Below are positions 36,950 to 47,814 of a DNA stretch of 64,000 nt, piece by piece. The notes beneath the pieces were generated by a model. The model ran no database searches. It had not been told where the DNA came from and was given only the letters and a program-made list of their open reading frames with translations. The stretch lies in the NCBI GenBank assembly GCA_039545315.1, contig BCIM01000001.1, positions 166,525-230,524 on the forward strand, written 5' to 3'. The number at the start of each line of letters is the position of its first letter. The stretch's first letter is position 1. A program made the position numbers and the translations under genes. The DNA comes from Kondoa malvinella (Eukaryota; Basidiomycota; Agaricostilbomycetes; Agaricostilbales; Kondoaceae).

Positions 36950-38245
36950 TCAGAGCCATATACATCCGTGCTGATAATCCCAATCCCAACTGTGGACTTC
37001 CAAGTCGAAGCACGGCCTCGCAACTTCCTTCCACCTACAAATCATCTCTTCCGAAGTTGACACCACATTGTCCGCTGTTGAAGCTTTACGAAAGCCCTCG
37101 ATGACGACGGTACGCAAGCTCGCGAACGCGCCGTGGCGAGAGGAGAGAACAAGCTTGTCGACGAAAGTGCTGATGGGGTACACGATTTGCTCACGGTCCA
37201 TTCTTCCAACATCCAGTTGCAGCTGCTCTAGCGTTGCGAAGGAAGGAAGAGCGACTAATGGTTCAATTGGTGCCAGCAACAAAAGGTTCGCTCCAGAAAG
37301 TTTCAGAGTACGGAGAGCGCGAAATTGAAGGGCAATATCCGCCAGGTCGATCATTGTGCCGAGACCCTCGACATGCAAAGTGAGGGTGGTGGTATCTGTA
37401 AAGGGAGCAGCTGTCTGCGGAGTGGCAGCAGATGGTGGGAGGAAGTCATAATCGATAATTCCGATACGAAGATTTGTGACGGTAGAAAGTCGAGCGAGTA
37501 GGGGTATGAAGCATCGAAACGCTGATCGTACGGTCGCCAACTCGGTGTCTTCTTGCCTGGACGTGAAGGTAGACAATTGACACTGGTAACTTGGGTTGCG
37601 GTTCAACATAGCGATAAGAGGATCAAAGATTGGGCGAGGATCGGCGTTATCGACTTGCACATGTTCTATGATGGGAGCAGAGGGTAACAGACAGCCAAAT
37701 GCATGCAGATCTACTGGACAGCCCGGCGCAGGTGAGAGCCGCAGAAATCGTAAAGATTGCAAGAAGGGCATCTGCAGGAGGTCGTCGGCCAAAGGAACGA
37801 TGATGAAAGTCGATATATGCTCTCCTTCGAGATCGGCTTCATTGTTACTGCAGTAGAATCCAACGGCTAGGTGATCCACATTCGGACACATGGCCAGCAC
37901 CGCGTAAGCTTGTTCCAGACAGGCTTTGCTTCTCCTTTGAGCGACATCTACCTCGCACGGTTGCCAGTCCGCTTCCCCAGTGAGATCTTCTAGGTCCAGA
38001 TAGCTGTCGATTTCGATTTGACGGATCATCGAACCTAATGATCGACCCTTGCTGTTGCGGCATATTGCATTATGAAAAGTAGTGGATTCGAGCTGTTTCT
38101 GTGTTATCTGGCGGAAGCACAGGGGTCGTGCGACATCACAAAGTTGCTTCGAAACCAGACAGAGGCGAGCCAACTCGAGCCGATTGATGGAGAGATCAAA
38201 AGAAGAAACGATCTGATGCCAGAGCTCCACAGGAAGCTGAAGCAT
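36950..38245 (-). CDS. F-box protein with leucine-rich-like region
   Basis: Putative substrate receptor of an SCF ubiquitin ligase. The N-terminus MLQLPVELWHQIVSSFDLS, followed by LARLCLVSKQLCDVARPLCF, is a typical fungal F-box. The remaining about 370 residues form a single exon with scattered hydrophobic strand-helix units reminiscent of degenerate leucine-rich repeats (LRFLRLSP, LRIGIIDYDFL, LTLHVEGLGT, LRTLKLSGANLLLL, LEQLQLDVG). It ends HGCIWL at 36950. F-box genes of this type expand in basidiomycetes, and targets cannot be inferred. Repeat copy 2 lies about 300 bases upstream of the start. A second minus-strand frame (36660-37034) overlaps its end in another phase; I could not decide whether it is an alternative terminal exon. 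Confidence 0.72.
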   Translation of the reverse strand: MLQLPVELWHQIVSSFDLSINRLELARLCLVSKQLCDVARPLCFRQITQKQLESTTFHNAICRNSKGRSLGSMIRQIEIDSYLDLEDLTGEADWQPCEVDVAQRRSKACLEQAYAVLAMCPNVDHLAVGFYCSNNEADLEGEHISTFIIVPLADDLLQMPFLQSLRFLRLSPAPGCPVDLHAFGCLLPSAPIIEHVQVDNADPRPIFDPLIAMLNRNPSYQCQLSTFTSRQEDTELATVRSAFRCFIPLLARLSTVTNLRIGIIDYDFLPPSAATPQTAAPFTDTTTLTLHVEGLGTMIDLADIALQFRALRTLKLSGANLLLLAPIEPLVALPSFATLEQLQLDVGRMDREQIVYPISTFVDKLVLSSRHGAFASLRTVVIEGFRKASTADNVVSTSEEMICRWKEVARPCFDLEVHSWDWDYQHGCIWL

Positions 38246-39600
38246 CCTGCAAGTCCCTGCGGAAGCTGGGTGAGCTCGTTACGACAGCACAGCATGAAAG
38301 CACGGACCTGCAGTATGTCTTTGCGAAAGCGATAGTAGGCAGGCGATACTTCTGCTAGTTTGGAAATCTGCTACCGACCAATGTAAGAGCTGGTACCCAA
38401 GCAGGCAATGTAGCGCTTGCCGTCAATTCAAAGTAACCAAGTATCAAGCCTTACTGCGGCCAGCAGGCTGCGTTCACAGACACAGCTCTTTCGAAGATCG
38501 ATCTGACAGGATGGCCCTGTTACAGCGCTGTCCAAACTCTGCTTGAGGAGGTCTTGACAAAATTCTTGCTTCTCGCTGGGATGACAATGTGAAGACGCCA
38601 GCCAGATTCTGTGCATCCAGCATCGACCACCACTGCCTCTAGATCCTGCGCTGCTGAACTTGCAGCCTGGCGCGAGTGATCAAATTGTCGTTTGGCTGAG
38701 AAGAGCAAGGACGCATTCCTCGGTACTGCACACCAATGCTATCCGTCAGCGCACGATTAGACGATTATCTGTGTCGTAGTCTGTCCTCACGTTACGGCTT
38801 GGCTAGGTGTTAATACCTTGCAACCTCTCGAGATGATGTTAGAGCCGCGAGTCTTGTGTACAAACAGTGCGTTCCTTGGCCAGCGTCATTGCACGAGCTG
38901 ACATGCCGATAGTATATGCAAATTCTAGCGCGTGTACGAATATTGCATATACAAGGTGATGATCCGCTGCAGGATCAATCGGCGAGTACTAGTAAGCGTT
39001 GGTTGCCCGTTCAGTTTACAGTAAAGTGAGCAAGCTTCCTTGCAGATTGTTGATCTAGCTCAAGGCGAAACAGGATACTACTCAGCTTGTTCAGTATGTT
39101 GCGAGTGAGTGTAGCTGCGAGCTGGCCCTTTGAGGCCTCCCTTTCTTCCAGACTTGCACCGAGCCTGATGTTGAAGGCGGAGCAAATTTGTCGGCCCTGA
39201 TATCTATCTGTCTCGCACCAACAAAGCAGAATACGTAGCAAGAATATGAGCGCAAGTGCGGCAACAATGGGTCTGTGATACTTCGCTATACAGTTTATCC
39301 ATTCAGCAACTACCCTTCTCGATACCCGATGTCCATCTTTAGGCTGAACATGGGATTGTGTCTTTGCGCTTCGATCCTTACCAATCTATGGCACGTAGAA
39401 CGACCCTTTACTGCTATTTTTGCCGCGCTGCACTGGGCATCTGTCCACGCTGGGACACCGAGCACTCCATCGCTTCTCAAGCTTTTCTTCCTTTTCTCGT
39501 TCAACATTCTCTTCGGCTGCGAAAAACCCATCCTCGCCTCCGATCATCCGTTTTGGTCAGCATCAGGTTTTAGCTTCCTATCCTCTTCTTCTTCTTCATC
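38246..39600. other. Gene-poor interval containing repeat copy 2
   Basis: About 1.35 kb with no gene I can support. It holds the F-box upstream region, repeat copy 2 and then the upstream region of the DUF6534 gene, with a T/C-rich stretch ending TCTTCTTCTTCTTCATC just before the ATG at 39601. Short frames at 39011-39241 (-) and 39275-39640 (+) show no recognisable protein. Confidence 0.4.
38550..38706 (-). repeat. Dispersed repeat, copy 2
   Basis: Matches copy 1 closely over about 155 bases, from TCTTGACAAAATTCTTGCTTC to TTGTCGTTTGGCTGAGAAGA, including the shared block TGCAGCCTGGCGCGAGTGA that copy 3 lacks. On the minus strand the peptide around ARSKNFVK parallels the ARNKNFVK of the PPR-like presequence, but the start codon context and downstream frame are lost. 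It is not adjacent to a mitochondrial protein gene; the F-box gene lies downstream on the same strand. Confidence 0.75.
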
Positions 39601-41260
39601 ATGGACAATCTTGAAGTGGATCCAGAACTGGAGACGATAGTCGTCACTATGTAGCAATACTATGCGACTGTGATATTGGGTCAGTGGGCTGTCGTGCCAA
39701 AATCGAATAACGCTGAATGAAGTCGCACAGGACCTATCGCAGTCGGTAATTGTCTTTTCTTGCTCCTGGATGGCGCCATGTTTCTCCAAGCCGGTATAAT
39801 CTGGGCTCGAAGGCATCGTCAACTTTCCAAACAGAATCGAATCAACTTTGTATTTTCAACTCAGCTACAACTGACCGCGCCTTTCTGACTACGAGTCGGT
39901 AGTACCTCGTAATATTCTTCAACCTCATCTGCGTTGGCCTCTCTTTCGAAGACCTGTGGTATTTGATGTGTTCGAACAAACGGGTAAGTCAATCGTGATA
40001 ATCATTCAATGGTTGGCTGATACAGCATAGACCTATGCCGATCTGTATTCGTTCACAGTCCCTGAAAGTCTACAGATGCTCCCAGGCGGTGTCGTCGCAT
40101 TCGTCGTGCAAACATTTCTCATCAAGCGGGCTGCGCTGGTACGTTTCATTTGTCCGTCGGCTTCTTGTTCTAACGCATGTATGCCTATCATAGTTCTTGA
40201 AAACAGACAAGCTCATCATAAATCTACTTTATACCGGCGCCTTGATCGGTCTGCTCGGAGTCATCTTTGTGACCTTAGCAAACTGTCAGTGACTTGATCT
40301 TGCGCGCGCAATCATTCATTGACGAGTGTTTACAGTCTTTGGAGTATATGGAATTGGTCCAGAGAGTCTCTTGCTAGCAGCCAATCAAATATGGCTTTGG
40401 GCCAGCGTACGTATCCTTTCGCATTAGAAACTGTCCTGCTAATACATTCAAATGGATAGGCTATTACGGACGTAGCGATTTCAGGGGTTCTCGCCTGGAA
40501 ACTTACAAGTCTCAAAAGCGGATTCCGTGTCGAGGTAAGGAATCTCTAGTAACAGCTCGATCCCGGCTCACCCGTGAATTACAGACTGATCAGCTAGTCG
40601 ATCGTATCGTACGCATCACCATTGGCTCCGCAGCGCCCACCGCGTTGTTCGCCATATTTGGAGCCATCATCTATGCTGCTACCTTTTTGTGAGCGATACA
40701 AGCGTAGGTGTTCGCCGTTCATAGCTAACTTTTGTGTTCAGCAACTGGTTTTACGACCTCTACTATATCTTTATACTGCCGTTGCCAGCGCTGTACTCCA
40801 TGTCTTTCCTTTACGTGCGTGGAAAGTGATACATTGAATTATGCAAACTGATGAGTGAAGCGCAGGCCATCTCCGGACAGAATAAAGAGACCAAGGGTTC
40901 AAGCGGTAGCGAGAATCGCGCTTCTGCATATCAAATGGGCAACACGGGTCGTTCTCACAAAGACGGCCAAAGCATGCCAGCAATACCTGGTCGATTTGTA
41001 TGTCATTCGCCTATTGCATATGCCCCCTTCTGAAGCCATTGACAGGGTCTCTCTGGAATGAACACAGCTTCAAAGCTTCAACAGAAGCACGCAGACCAAT
41101 TCGGAAACTCTGGCATCTTTGTGCGTATACATCATGCCTTTCGGCGAGTCATCGCTTATGCGCATAACAGGTACAAGTCGAGAGCACCACCGATCATGTC
41201 AAGGAGGATTCACTTTCCTTTGTAGAGGAAGATATGGACAACCGACCTAGAGAGGCATAA
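39601..41260 (+). CDS. DUF6534-type integral membrane protein (5' end unresolved)
   Basis: Seven-transmembrane-like protein of a basidiomycete family without known function. Exons read LGPIAVGNCLFLLLDGAMFL, VIFFNLICVGLSFEDLWYL, PGGVVAFVVQTFLIKRAAL, LIINLLYTGALIGLLGVIFV, and the conserved block ITDVAISGVLAWKLTSLKSG with TDQLVDRIVRITIGSAAPTA, the hallmark of DUF6534, then YDLYYIFILPLPALYSMSFL. The C-terminus is acidic and hydrophilic, ending MDNRPREA at 41260. The 5' end is a problem: ATG 39601 gives MDNLEVDPELETIVVTM followed by TAG, and the same frame continues QYYATVILGPI. Either exon 1 lies upstream and splices to the AG of that TAG, or a nonsense codon is present. Confidence 0.68.
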
Positions 41261-41837
41261 AGCTTGGTGAAGCAGCGCAAAATCTATGGGTATACTTTTT
41301 CATAAACCGGTTTAGAGGTGGATTCAATCTCGGAGCTATTCGAGATGGCTATTGCAAGGGAGACGTGGAAGATCTAAAGGCACACACAGAAGAGCGTCTG
41401 ACCTCGCTGATACGCCGCTGCTTGACTGCTCGCGCTGCTGTATCGTTAGCGACCCGAGCTGCTTTCGAGATGATGTTGACAAACTTCGTGCTTCTCGCTG
41501 TAAAACCGCGACATGAAGACGCCAGACGGATGCTTAGCATCCAACATCAGCAGCAGTGCCTATAGGCCTGGCACGATTGGCCAAATTGTCGTTTGGCTGA
41601 GAAGATCGTGATCCCAATTTTACTCGCTGCACCCCCCAGAGCTATCTTCGGTCAGCGCTGGTGCTATTCTTGATGCCCGCTGCCTTGCGATGTCTCTATT
41701 TCTTTCCTTCCTCTATCAGCTTCCTCTGTCATAGAAGTATTTCTCCTGTCGCGCGTGTCTTACTTCTTAGGCCTTCGAAGGCCTGAACGCACGGAAGGAG
41801 CGTCCGTCCTTTCTGTTTCCGTTCTGTTTCCCTAACC
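41261..41837. promoter_or_regulatory. Intergenic region with repeat copy 3, upstream of O-fucosyltransferase gene
   Basis: Holds the 3' end of the DUF6534 transcript, repeat copy 3, and about 230 bases of C/T-rich promoter or leader sequence (TCTCTATTTCTTTCCTTCCTC; TTTCTGTTTCCGTTCTGTTTCC) leading to the ATG at 41838. Confidence 0.45.
41397..41607 (-). repeat. Dispersed repeat, copy 3
   Basis: Third copy. It shares the left extension with copy 1 and the right core with both, but has lost about 25-30 bases in the middle (the block TTGCAGCCTGGCGCGAGTG). On the minus strand it still encodes a presequence-like frame of 63 codons beginning MLSIRLASSCRGFTAR, similar to MHNICLAAPCRGLIAR of copy 1, but a one-base shift after about 30 residues makes the rest unrelated. 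No gene on the minus strand follows it; the DUF6534 gene is antisense. Confidence 0.75.
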
Positions 41838-43663
41838 ATGGGCGAATACGTCCTGCTGGGTCAAGACCGTGTCAAGGCGCCAGACTACTTTCGTCTAACA
41901 TCAAAATCTCTACTTGTCGCGGCTTTCTCCAGTGGATTGCTTGCACTCTTCTGTTTTGCTATCATCTCAACGGACTGGAGTAGCGGCATAGTGTCAGATA
42001 CGGCGTCGACTGTGTCGCAAAATCGCAATATCGTCTCGCTAAAAGCTGATTCAACAACATCAGCTATAATACCGCATGATGCCAAGCAAGCTGCGTCAAT
42101 AGAGCAGGTCTCTACAGCGACGAACAAAGATGTTTTTACAATAGCTCAAGACACTCAACCGCCGCTACTATCAGAAAAGGCTTCCACAGCGATTGGCGAA
42201 AGATACTTGTCTTACTTGCCTCACTCTGGCTTTCATAACCAGCGCATCGCCCTCATCAACGCGCTCACTCTCGGTCATCTGCTCAATAGGACAGTCATCG
42301 TGCCGTACGTCAGGCTAGGTCCTAACCCGGTGCCATGGAAGCTTAGAGATGAGCTGGAGACGAGGCTAGAGCTAGGGGAGAAGGCGCGGATGGTAGAGGA
42401 GTGTCGAGTTCCGTATGAAGCAGGAAAGAAGATGGAAGGCAATTGTAGAGTTTATGATTCCTTTACAGGTGTGTCTTTGTGTTCTGATAAGCTTATAGAA
42501 CTGATTTTCGCTCCAGACATCTCCTATTCCTACCTTTTCAACATGTCTTCTTTATCAACTCTCGTCTCGATGCGCGAACGAACAACACAAGCAAAAGACT
42601 ATTTCTCCTCATCAGCTGGTCTGAATCTATCATCGAACGACATACATACATTCCCGTACTCAAATCGATACGACTATCAAGTACTCGACAGGCCTGTTCC
42701 AGCTGGCTTCAGAACCAAATATGCCCAACCAATCGATATCGCCTCACTACAAACGCCTGAAATGAAATCGAAGAAGCTGCTTGCATTTGGTTCCATGTTC
42801 GGAACATGGAGGATCAAGCCCAAAAGCCCGAGATCGCTAGCTATGATCAAGCAGATTCGAGAAAGCTTTACACTAGAAAATGAAGTGATCAATGTCCTCG
42901 CTGATAAAGTCGTCGAGAAGCTGGGTGGTAGGCAGGCTTACCTCTCTGTTCATTGTCGGCTGGGAAGCGGGAACTTTGAGGTCAGCTTCCGCAGATTTTC
43001 CCATTGCCGGAGTTGAGCTAGACGAGATTGACAGGAACATGCAAGCGCAAACATGCAAGATGTCTTTAGACGGCTGCTTGTTCATAAGGCACGTCCAGCT
43101 CTATGCTTGCACAAGAGAGTCTCTGATCTTGTCATAGGCGTTGGACTTCGATGCAGATACCATCAACCAATTCGTACTCGGGCGGCTTTCTCTCTCGCAA
43201 ATACAAGGGCACGCATACCAGAGCTTCCGCGGATCAGTCAGACCAAGTCAATGCCAAGAGTCACTTTATACGGATCCCAAATACGCTTCGCTCAATACGC
43301 CGATCTACATGGCCACAGATTCGCATCATCCAGCCAAAGATCCAAACCTGCAGCTCTTCTTCCAGACTTTTCCATGCATCTTTGTATTAAGCGACTTCCA
43401 GGATGGGACAATACCAGAGATGGATCAGTATACAAAGCTAATCAGCAAGCAAGATGGTCTACCGCTACATACTTTCTTGACGCCGCTTCTGGATGCACAG
43501 GTAGCCAGTAAATCAGCTATTGGCTTTGTTGGGTTAGTCAACGGCTGCCAGTCTAGCATGTTCGTGTTTGACATAGCTTTCCGTTGACAGGACGTATTGG
43601 TCCACGTTCTCTGCTTATGTTACGACGCTACAAGCTGTATACGCCAAGCAGCTGGACTCATAG
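41838..43663 (+). CDS. O-fucosyltransferase-like type II membrane protein
   Basis: Predicted Golgi or ER glycosyltransferase of the GDP-fucose O-fucosyltransferase-like superfamily. The N-terminus has a short cytosolic tail (MGEYVLLGQDRVKAP), one signal-anchor segment (LLVAAFSSGLLALFCFAII), and a Ser/Thr-rich stem. The catalytic domain opens with YLSYLPHSGFHNQRIALINA, the fold's characteristic first strand and donor-binding loop, then LGHLLNRTVIVPY. Later it has LLAFGSMFGTWRI and AYLSVHCRLGSGNFE, the H-x-R-x-G loop (with C between) that contacts GDP-sugar, and PIYMATDSHHPA. The final exon, entered by an acceptor near 43590, reads TYWSTFSAYVTTLQAVYAKQ, stop at 43663. Splicing between 42980 and 43145 is not certain. 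Fungal members have unknown acceptors. Confidence 0.78.
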
Positions 43664-43810
43664 GGTGTATACGATTCGGTCAGCAGATAATCATGATGTA
43701 AAATAGCACAGGGAGTTTCGATCAGTAGGCAAATATAGAGATGCGTGGAATAGACATGCGCATGCAAATAGAGTGGTCTAGTTCCAACCTCATGGACAAA
43801 TCTAACGTTT

Positions 43811-45473
43811 CTACTTGACCCTACTTAACACCTTTTCTGTTAAACCGACCAATGCTTCCCTTGCGCTGCTTTCTGGTAGTGCGTCTACAATCGCTTCTCT
43901 TGCAGCGTGCGCGTGTTTCGCTGCCAGATCTCGACTCTTCTCTACCCCGCTAGACTTCGAAACCAAACTCTTGGCCTGTGTGCTTGTCAGCGTAGGATCG
44001 AAACCTGAGAAGAAGGAGACTGACCATTTCGACATCGCCTTCTCCCTCAAATTTTCGCTCTATCAAAGCACCCATTTCCGGAAACTCTTCCCATGCATAT
44101 AACGCCGGCGCAGTCGCTAATCCGAGCTTCAGATCAGCCCCAGCTCCTGGTTTGCCTAGTATCGACTCGTTCGCGGTGTAATCTAGGAGGTCGTCTACAA
44201 TCTATAACAGAATGTCAGTACACTTCAGAAGTACAAAGACAAACGAGCGAACCTGGAAGGCCAGACCGATATTCTTGCCGTACGTGTACGCCGCAAGCTT
44301 ATACTTTTCGCCTTCCGGCCAACCTTGCTTGATCCCATTTCCACCCAGTACAACAGCCGCTCTCGCCGATTTAGCCATCAGCGATGCAGTTTTGAGATAA
44401 GTCTTGGTCATGTAGTGCTCGAAAGTTTCTGGTGTCGGTCCTGAAGAGCTTGCGGAAGAAAGGAAAGAAAGGATTGAAGCGGTAGTTGATTTCGTTGGGG
44501 TGTTGCCTTTCATTTGCATCACTTCGCCTTCTACTAAATTCGCCAAGACGGAAGCTATCACTTCAACTACTTCTGTGCTGCCTAGTCGCGAGAGGTAGAG
44601 GGATGCCCTGGCGAGGAGAAAGTCGCCGCCAAGGATGCTGAGCTTGTTTCCGAATTGTGCTGGCGCTGAAGGTTGTGACCGTCGTGTTGTTGCATTATCG
44701 ATCACATCGTCATGTAGTAAAGAAGCGACATGAATCATCTCGATGATTTCCGCCAATCTTCGTTGTGACGGAAGCACAAAGGACCCAGCTGTATTATTGA
44801 TGCCCTGCACTTCTGGATTAGGCCGCGATGGTGCATTCGGATTGACATCATTGAGTATCGAATCTGGGCTTATTGAAGTATTCACATCTCTAACATGCTC
44901 ATCTTCTCCTTCAAAAGGATCGTCTATATCATTCGACGTCGTCCGGCCTTCTATTTGCATAGCCTTGTGCCATATTGAGTCGAAATGCGGTGCTAGGCCG
45001 TTGGTTGCCTGCGACATGAGCAAGACGATCATGGGTCGAATATGTTTCGCTTCACCGCCAGAAAAGTAATATTTCGACATCGTGTCTAATGCTGGATGCC
45101 TTGAACCCAACAGCGATTGTATAGAGGACCGCATGATGCCCAACTCTTTGCCTACGAGCTTCAAAGGATCATTTGTAAATTCCGGTAGGTTCGACCTAGG
45201 GCTTGGGTATATCGGAGGTGGCCTGCTTGCGTATGACGATGTTGAAGCAGCGGAAGTGCTCTGCTGCCTCGTAAAGGGTATCTGTCGCTGACGTGCCAAA
45301 TTTTTGTGACATGTACAAATTGACGACTCGAGCAGCCCATCGATGGGATTCGACGCTGGCTTCATTAATCGTGCAGATCGGAGTGCTCTCTTCATGATTG
45401 CGAGATGCTGATGTGACTGATCTCGCTGCTTGAGAGCGGAAAAGGTCGGACACAGCGACCGTCTTGAAGTCAT
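43811..45473 (-). CDS. COQ1: Polyprenyl (hexa/deca) diphosphate synthase for ubiquinone
   Basis: Trans-polyprenyl synthase that builds the ubiquinone side chain in mitochondria. The N-terminus is long and Arg/Ser-rich (targeting signal; start at 45473 or the ATG at 45395). The catalytic part begins DPLKLVGKELGIMRSSI, then GGEAKHIRPMIVLLMS, the first Asp-rich motif in SLLHDDVID, LGGDFLLARASLYLSRLG, EGEVMQMKGN, and after an intron the second motif in IVDDLLDYTA with GKPGAGADLKLGLATAPAL, ending EKVLSRVK. An acidic insert of about 60 residues between helices (FEGEDEHVRDVN onward) and a Ser-rich insert (FLSSASSSG) enlarge it relative to bacterial synthases; similar inserts occur in other fungi. 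It is divergent from the P450 gene. Confidence 0.92.
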
Positions 45474-45668
45474 GTGCCCCAGTCACGCGCACTCTAATCC
45501 GCTGAGCGCAAAATAGGCTTTGCATGCAGCATATCTCGGACGAGATACATTTGTACGCCGCCATACATAGCGCGTAGGCACGCGTATGGTTTAAGTCTTT
45601 TGTTCTCAAAACATTCGCATGAATTCCTTTTGTGTCACTGTGGATCTATCCCAGGCAGCCACGCAGTC
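45474..45668. promoter_or_regulatory. Divergent promoter (COQ1 / P450)
   Basis: The start codons of COQ1 (-) and the P450 gene (+) are 195 bases apart. No motif is obvious. Shared control would be plausible if the P450 acts on an isoprenoid, but nothing in the sequence shows that. Confidence 0.35.
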
Positions 45669-47529
45669 ATGGATATCTCTTTAATCAGCCCTGCAGATTT
45701 GTCGCCCATGTTGGTTCATCCGCATGATGGTTCGGAGCAACAGCTGATCAGCTTCTTGACAGAACATGGACACTTCTCCTCGGTCTAGCCTACCTCGCAT
45801 ACAGGCAATATCAATACAGCACCAGCGCAGTCAACAAGCTTCCTGGACCAAAAGGTTCAACATGGTTGATGGGCAGCTTGGTCGAATTCTATGCCGATGC
45901 ACATGCAGACGGGACGAGCATCCAATGGTCTCGCACATATGGCAACATTGTCCGCTTCAAAGGATTCCTGGGCGTGAGTTTTCTCAAAAGATCCAAGCGA
46001 ACCCAATTGCTGATGTTTCAAAATAGAGAGATCACATTCAAATGGCAGATCCAGCGGGCGTAGCGCATCTGCTCTCCGGCGGCAATTACCTCTATGACAA
46101 AGAAACTGTCGAGAAACCACGCTTTGCCGCCATGTTTGGTGAAGGCTTGCTTTCGACAGTAGGAGAAACGCATCGTCGCTTGAGACGAATAATGCAACCC
46201 GCTTTCGGAACGCAGCAGATCAACCAACTTGGTCCGATCTTTGAGAAGAGCGCAGAGGATATTCGTGATAGATGGATGGCGCAGATCAGAGCGAGCGATC
46301 AAGGGTGGACTTATTTGAACTTGACGATGGATTGCAGCTTTAGCTTGCTGAATGCGATGGGTGAGGCAGCGTTCGGGTACGACTTTGATGTCTTCGTCAA
46401 GGGACCAACAACGCCTCTGTTTGGCGCTCTGTCTTATCTCATGTCCGTTCTTTCAATTCTCTCGTGAACCTACTTACCTTATCATACAGGTCCATCTCGA
46501 ATCAGCGAACATACCGCCAGCTATTGCTCGAAGCCATTGTCGACAAGTTTCCTGCAGCAATTTTGCGCTTGATCTTTGCTCTACCCATCGAAAGCGGAAA
46601 GCAATTGAAGGCGCAGCTCGATGTGATGAAAGCCACTTCAGAAGATCTGTTCAACGCTGGTATGCAAGATGCTCAGCTTGACTCTTCTATCCGCAAAGAT
46701 CTGTTATCTGTACTTGGTAAGCTTATCCGGTCTCGCCTTGACAAGGCTGACCTTTCCTTTCAGTAAAAGCCAATCTAAGCGCATCGCCAAAGACGCAACT
46801 GTCAGCGGAAGAAGTCCAAGCGCAGCTCATGACCTTCATCATGGCAGGCTGGGGCACTGTGCTTTCCGTGCAATCAGGCTTCCTTCGCCAACTCGTCTTG
46901 CACCCAGAAGTACAAAGCAAGCTTCGGGCGGAATTGCTGGCGCTAGGCGATCATCCGAGTGTGGATCAGCTGCACAAGGCTGAATACCTCGATGCATGTT
47001 TGAAGGAAGCGATCAGACTGGTGGATGTCACGCCACTAGAGAGAATAGCTTCGCAAGACGATGTGATTCCTCTCAGCGAGGGTGTGAGGTTGACAGATGG
47101 GTCATGGATCGATGCGTTGCCAGTAAAGAAAGGACAATCGCTGAGGTATGTCTCAGGGCATCCGTGGTAACTTTGAGACTGATGTGGCACAGCATACCGA
47201 TCCAAGCGTTGAACCAAAGTACAGAAAGGTTCGGCAAGGATGCACTAGAGTTCAAGCCAGAAAGATGGCTCGGAGAGACCGGAGACAAATTGAGGAATTA
47301 TTCCGGCTTCGGACCAGGTTGCTGGAACGGCATGGTAAACTTTGGCGGAGGATCAAGATCTTGCTTAGGGTATGCTCTTCCATCCGAACGCGGCTCAGCA
47401 CTGACAAATGGATGAAGGAACAAATTTGCCATGTTGGAATTGAAGATATACGCTCATCGGCTTCTTACGGTTTTCGACTTGACGCCGGGCGAGAATGCGT
47501 GGACGCCGAAAGCACAGTTGTTGGCATAG
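45669..47529 (+). CDS. Cytochrome P450 with atypical I-helix
   Basis: Membrane-anchored heme-thiolate monooxygenase-like protein. Exon 1, MDISLISPADLSP, joins by a GTTGGT intron (45712-45760) to ITWTLLLGLAYLAYR, giving one ER signal anchor, then the proline hinge KLPGPKGST. Further marks are the C-helix GETHRRLRRIMQPAF, the K-helix ExxR in CLKEAIRL, FKPERWLG and the heme loop FGGGSRSCLGYR with its cysteine ligand. The I-helix reads FIMAGWGTVLS (46844-46858 for AGWGT): the acid normally preceding the conserved Thr is Gly, and the usual second Thr is Val. The K-helix-to-R segment VDVTPLERIASQD is close to the CYP family pattern of basidiomycete fatty-acid or alkane-type P450s, but subfamily and substrate are unknown. 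It ends KAQLLA. Confidence 0.88.
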
Positions 47530-47814
47530 AATGTATTCCTTTGCATTTGCACATAGACTAGTAAACAATCACTGTTTGCCGCGATATATCAGTAATTGTC
47601 CCAGTACTTGGGGTCGAGAGGAGGATGAATCAGATATATAGAGCGCCCGTAGGCTACTCCGAGAAGAAAGATATGGCTGGTTTGTGTAAGCACACCGACT
47701 TCTCGCAAAGGAAAGCCGGTCATATGGCCCCAGCGCTTTCATCAAGCGTAAAAGAAGTCGCGATGGAACGCGGAAGTTGACTGACCAATGCTATCCGTGA
47801 ATATCTCTCGCCGA

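Noticed and set aside
39011..39640. Short frames between repeat copy 2 and the DUF6534 gene
   Set aside because: No family resemblance; the C/T-rich base content explains the open frames.
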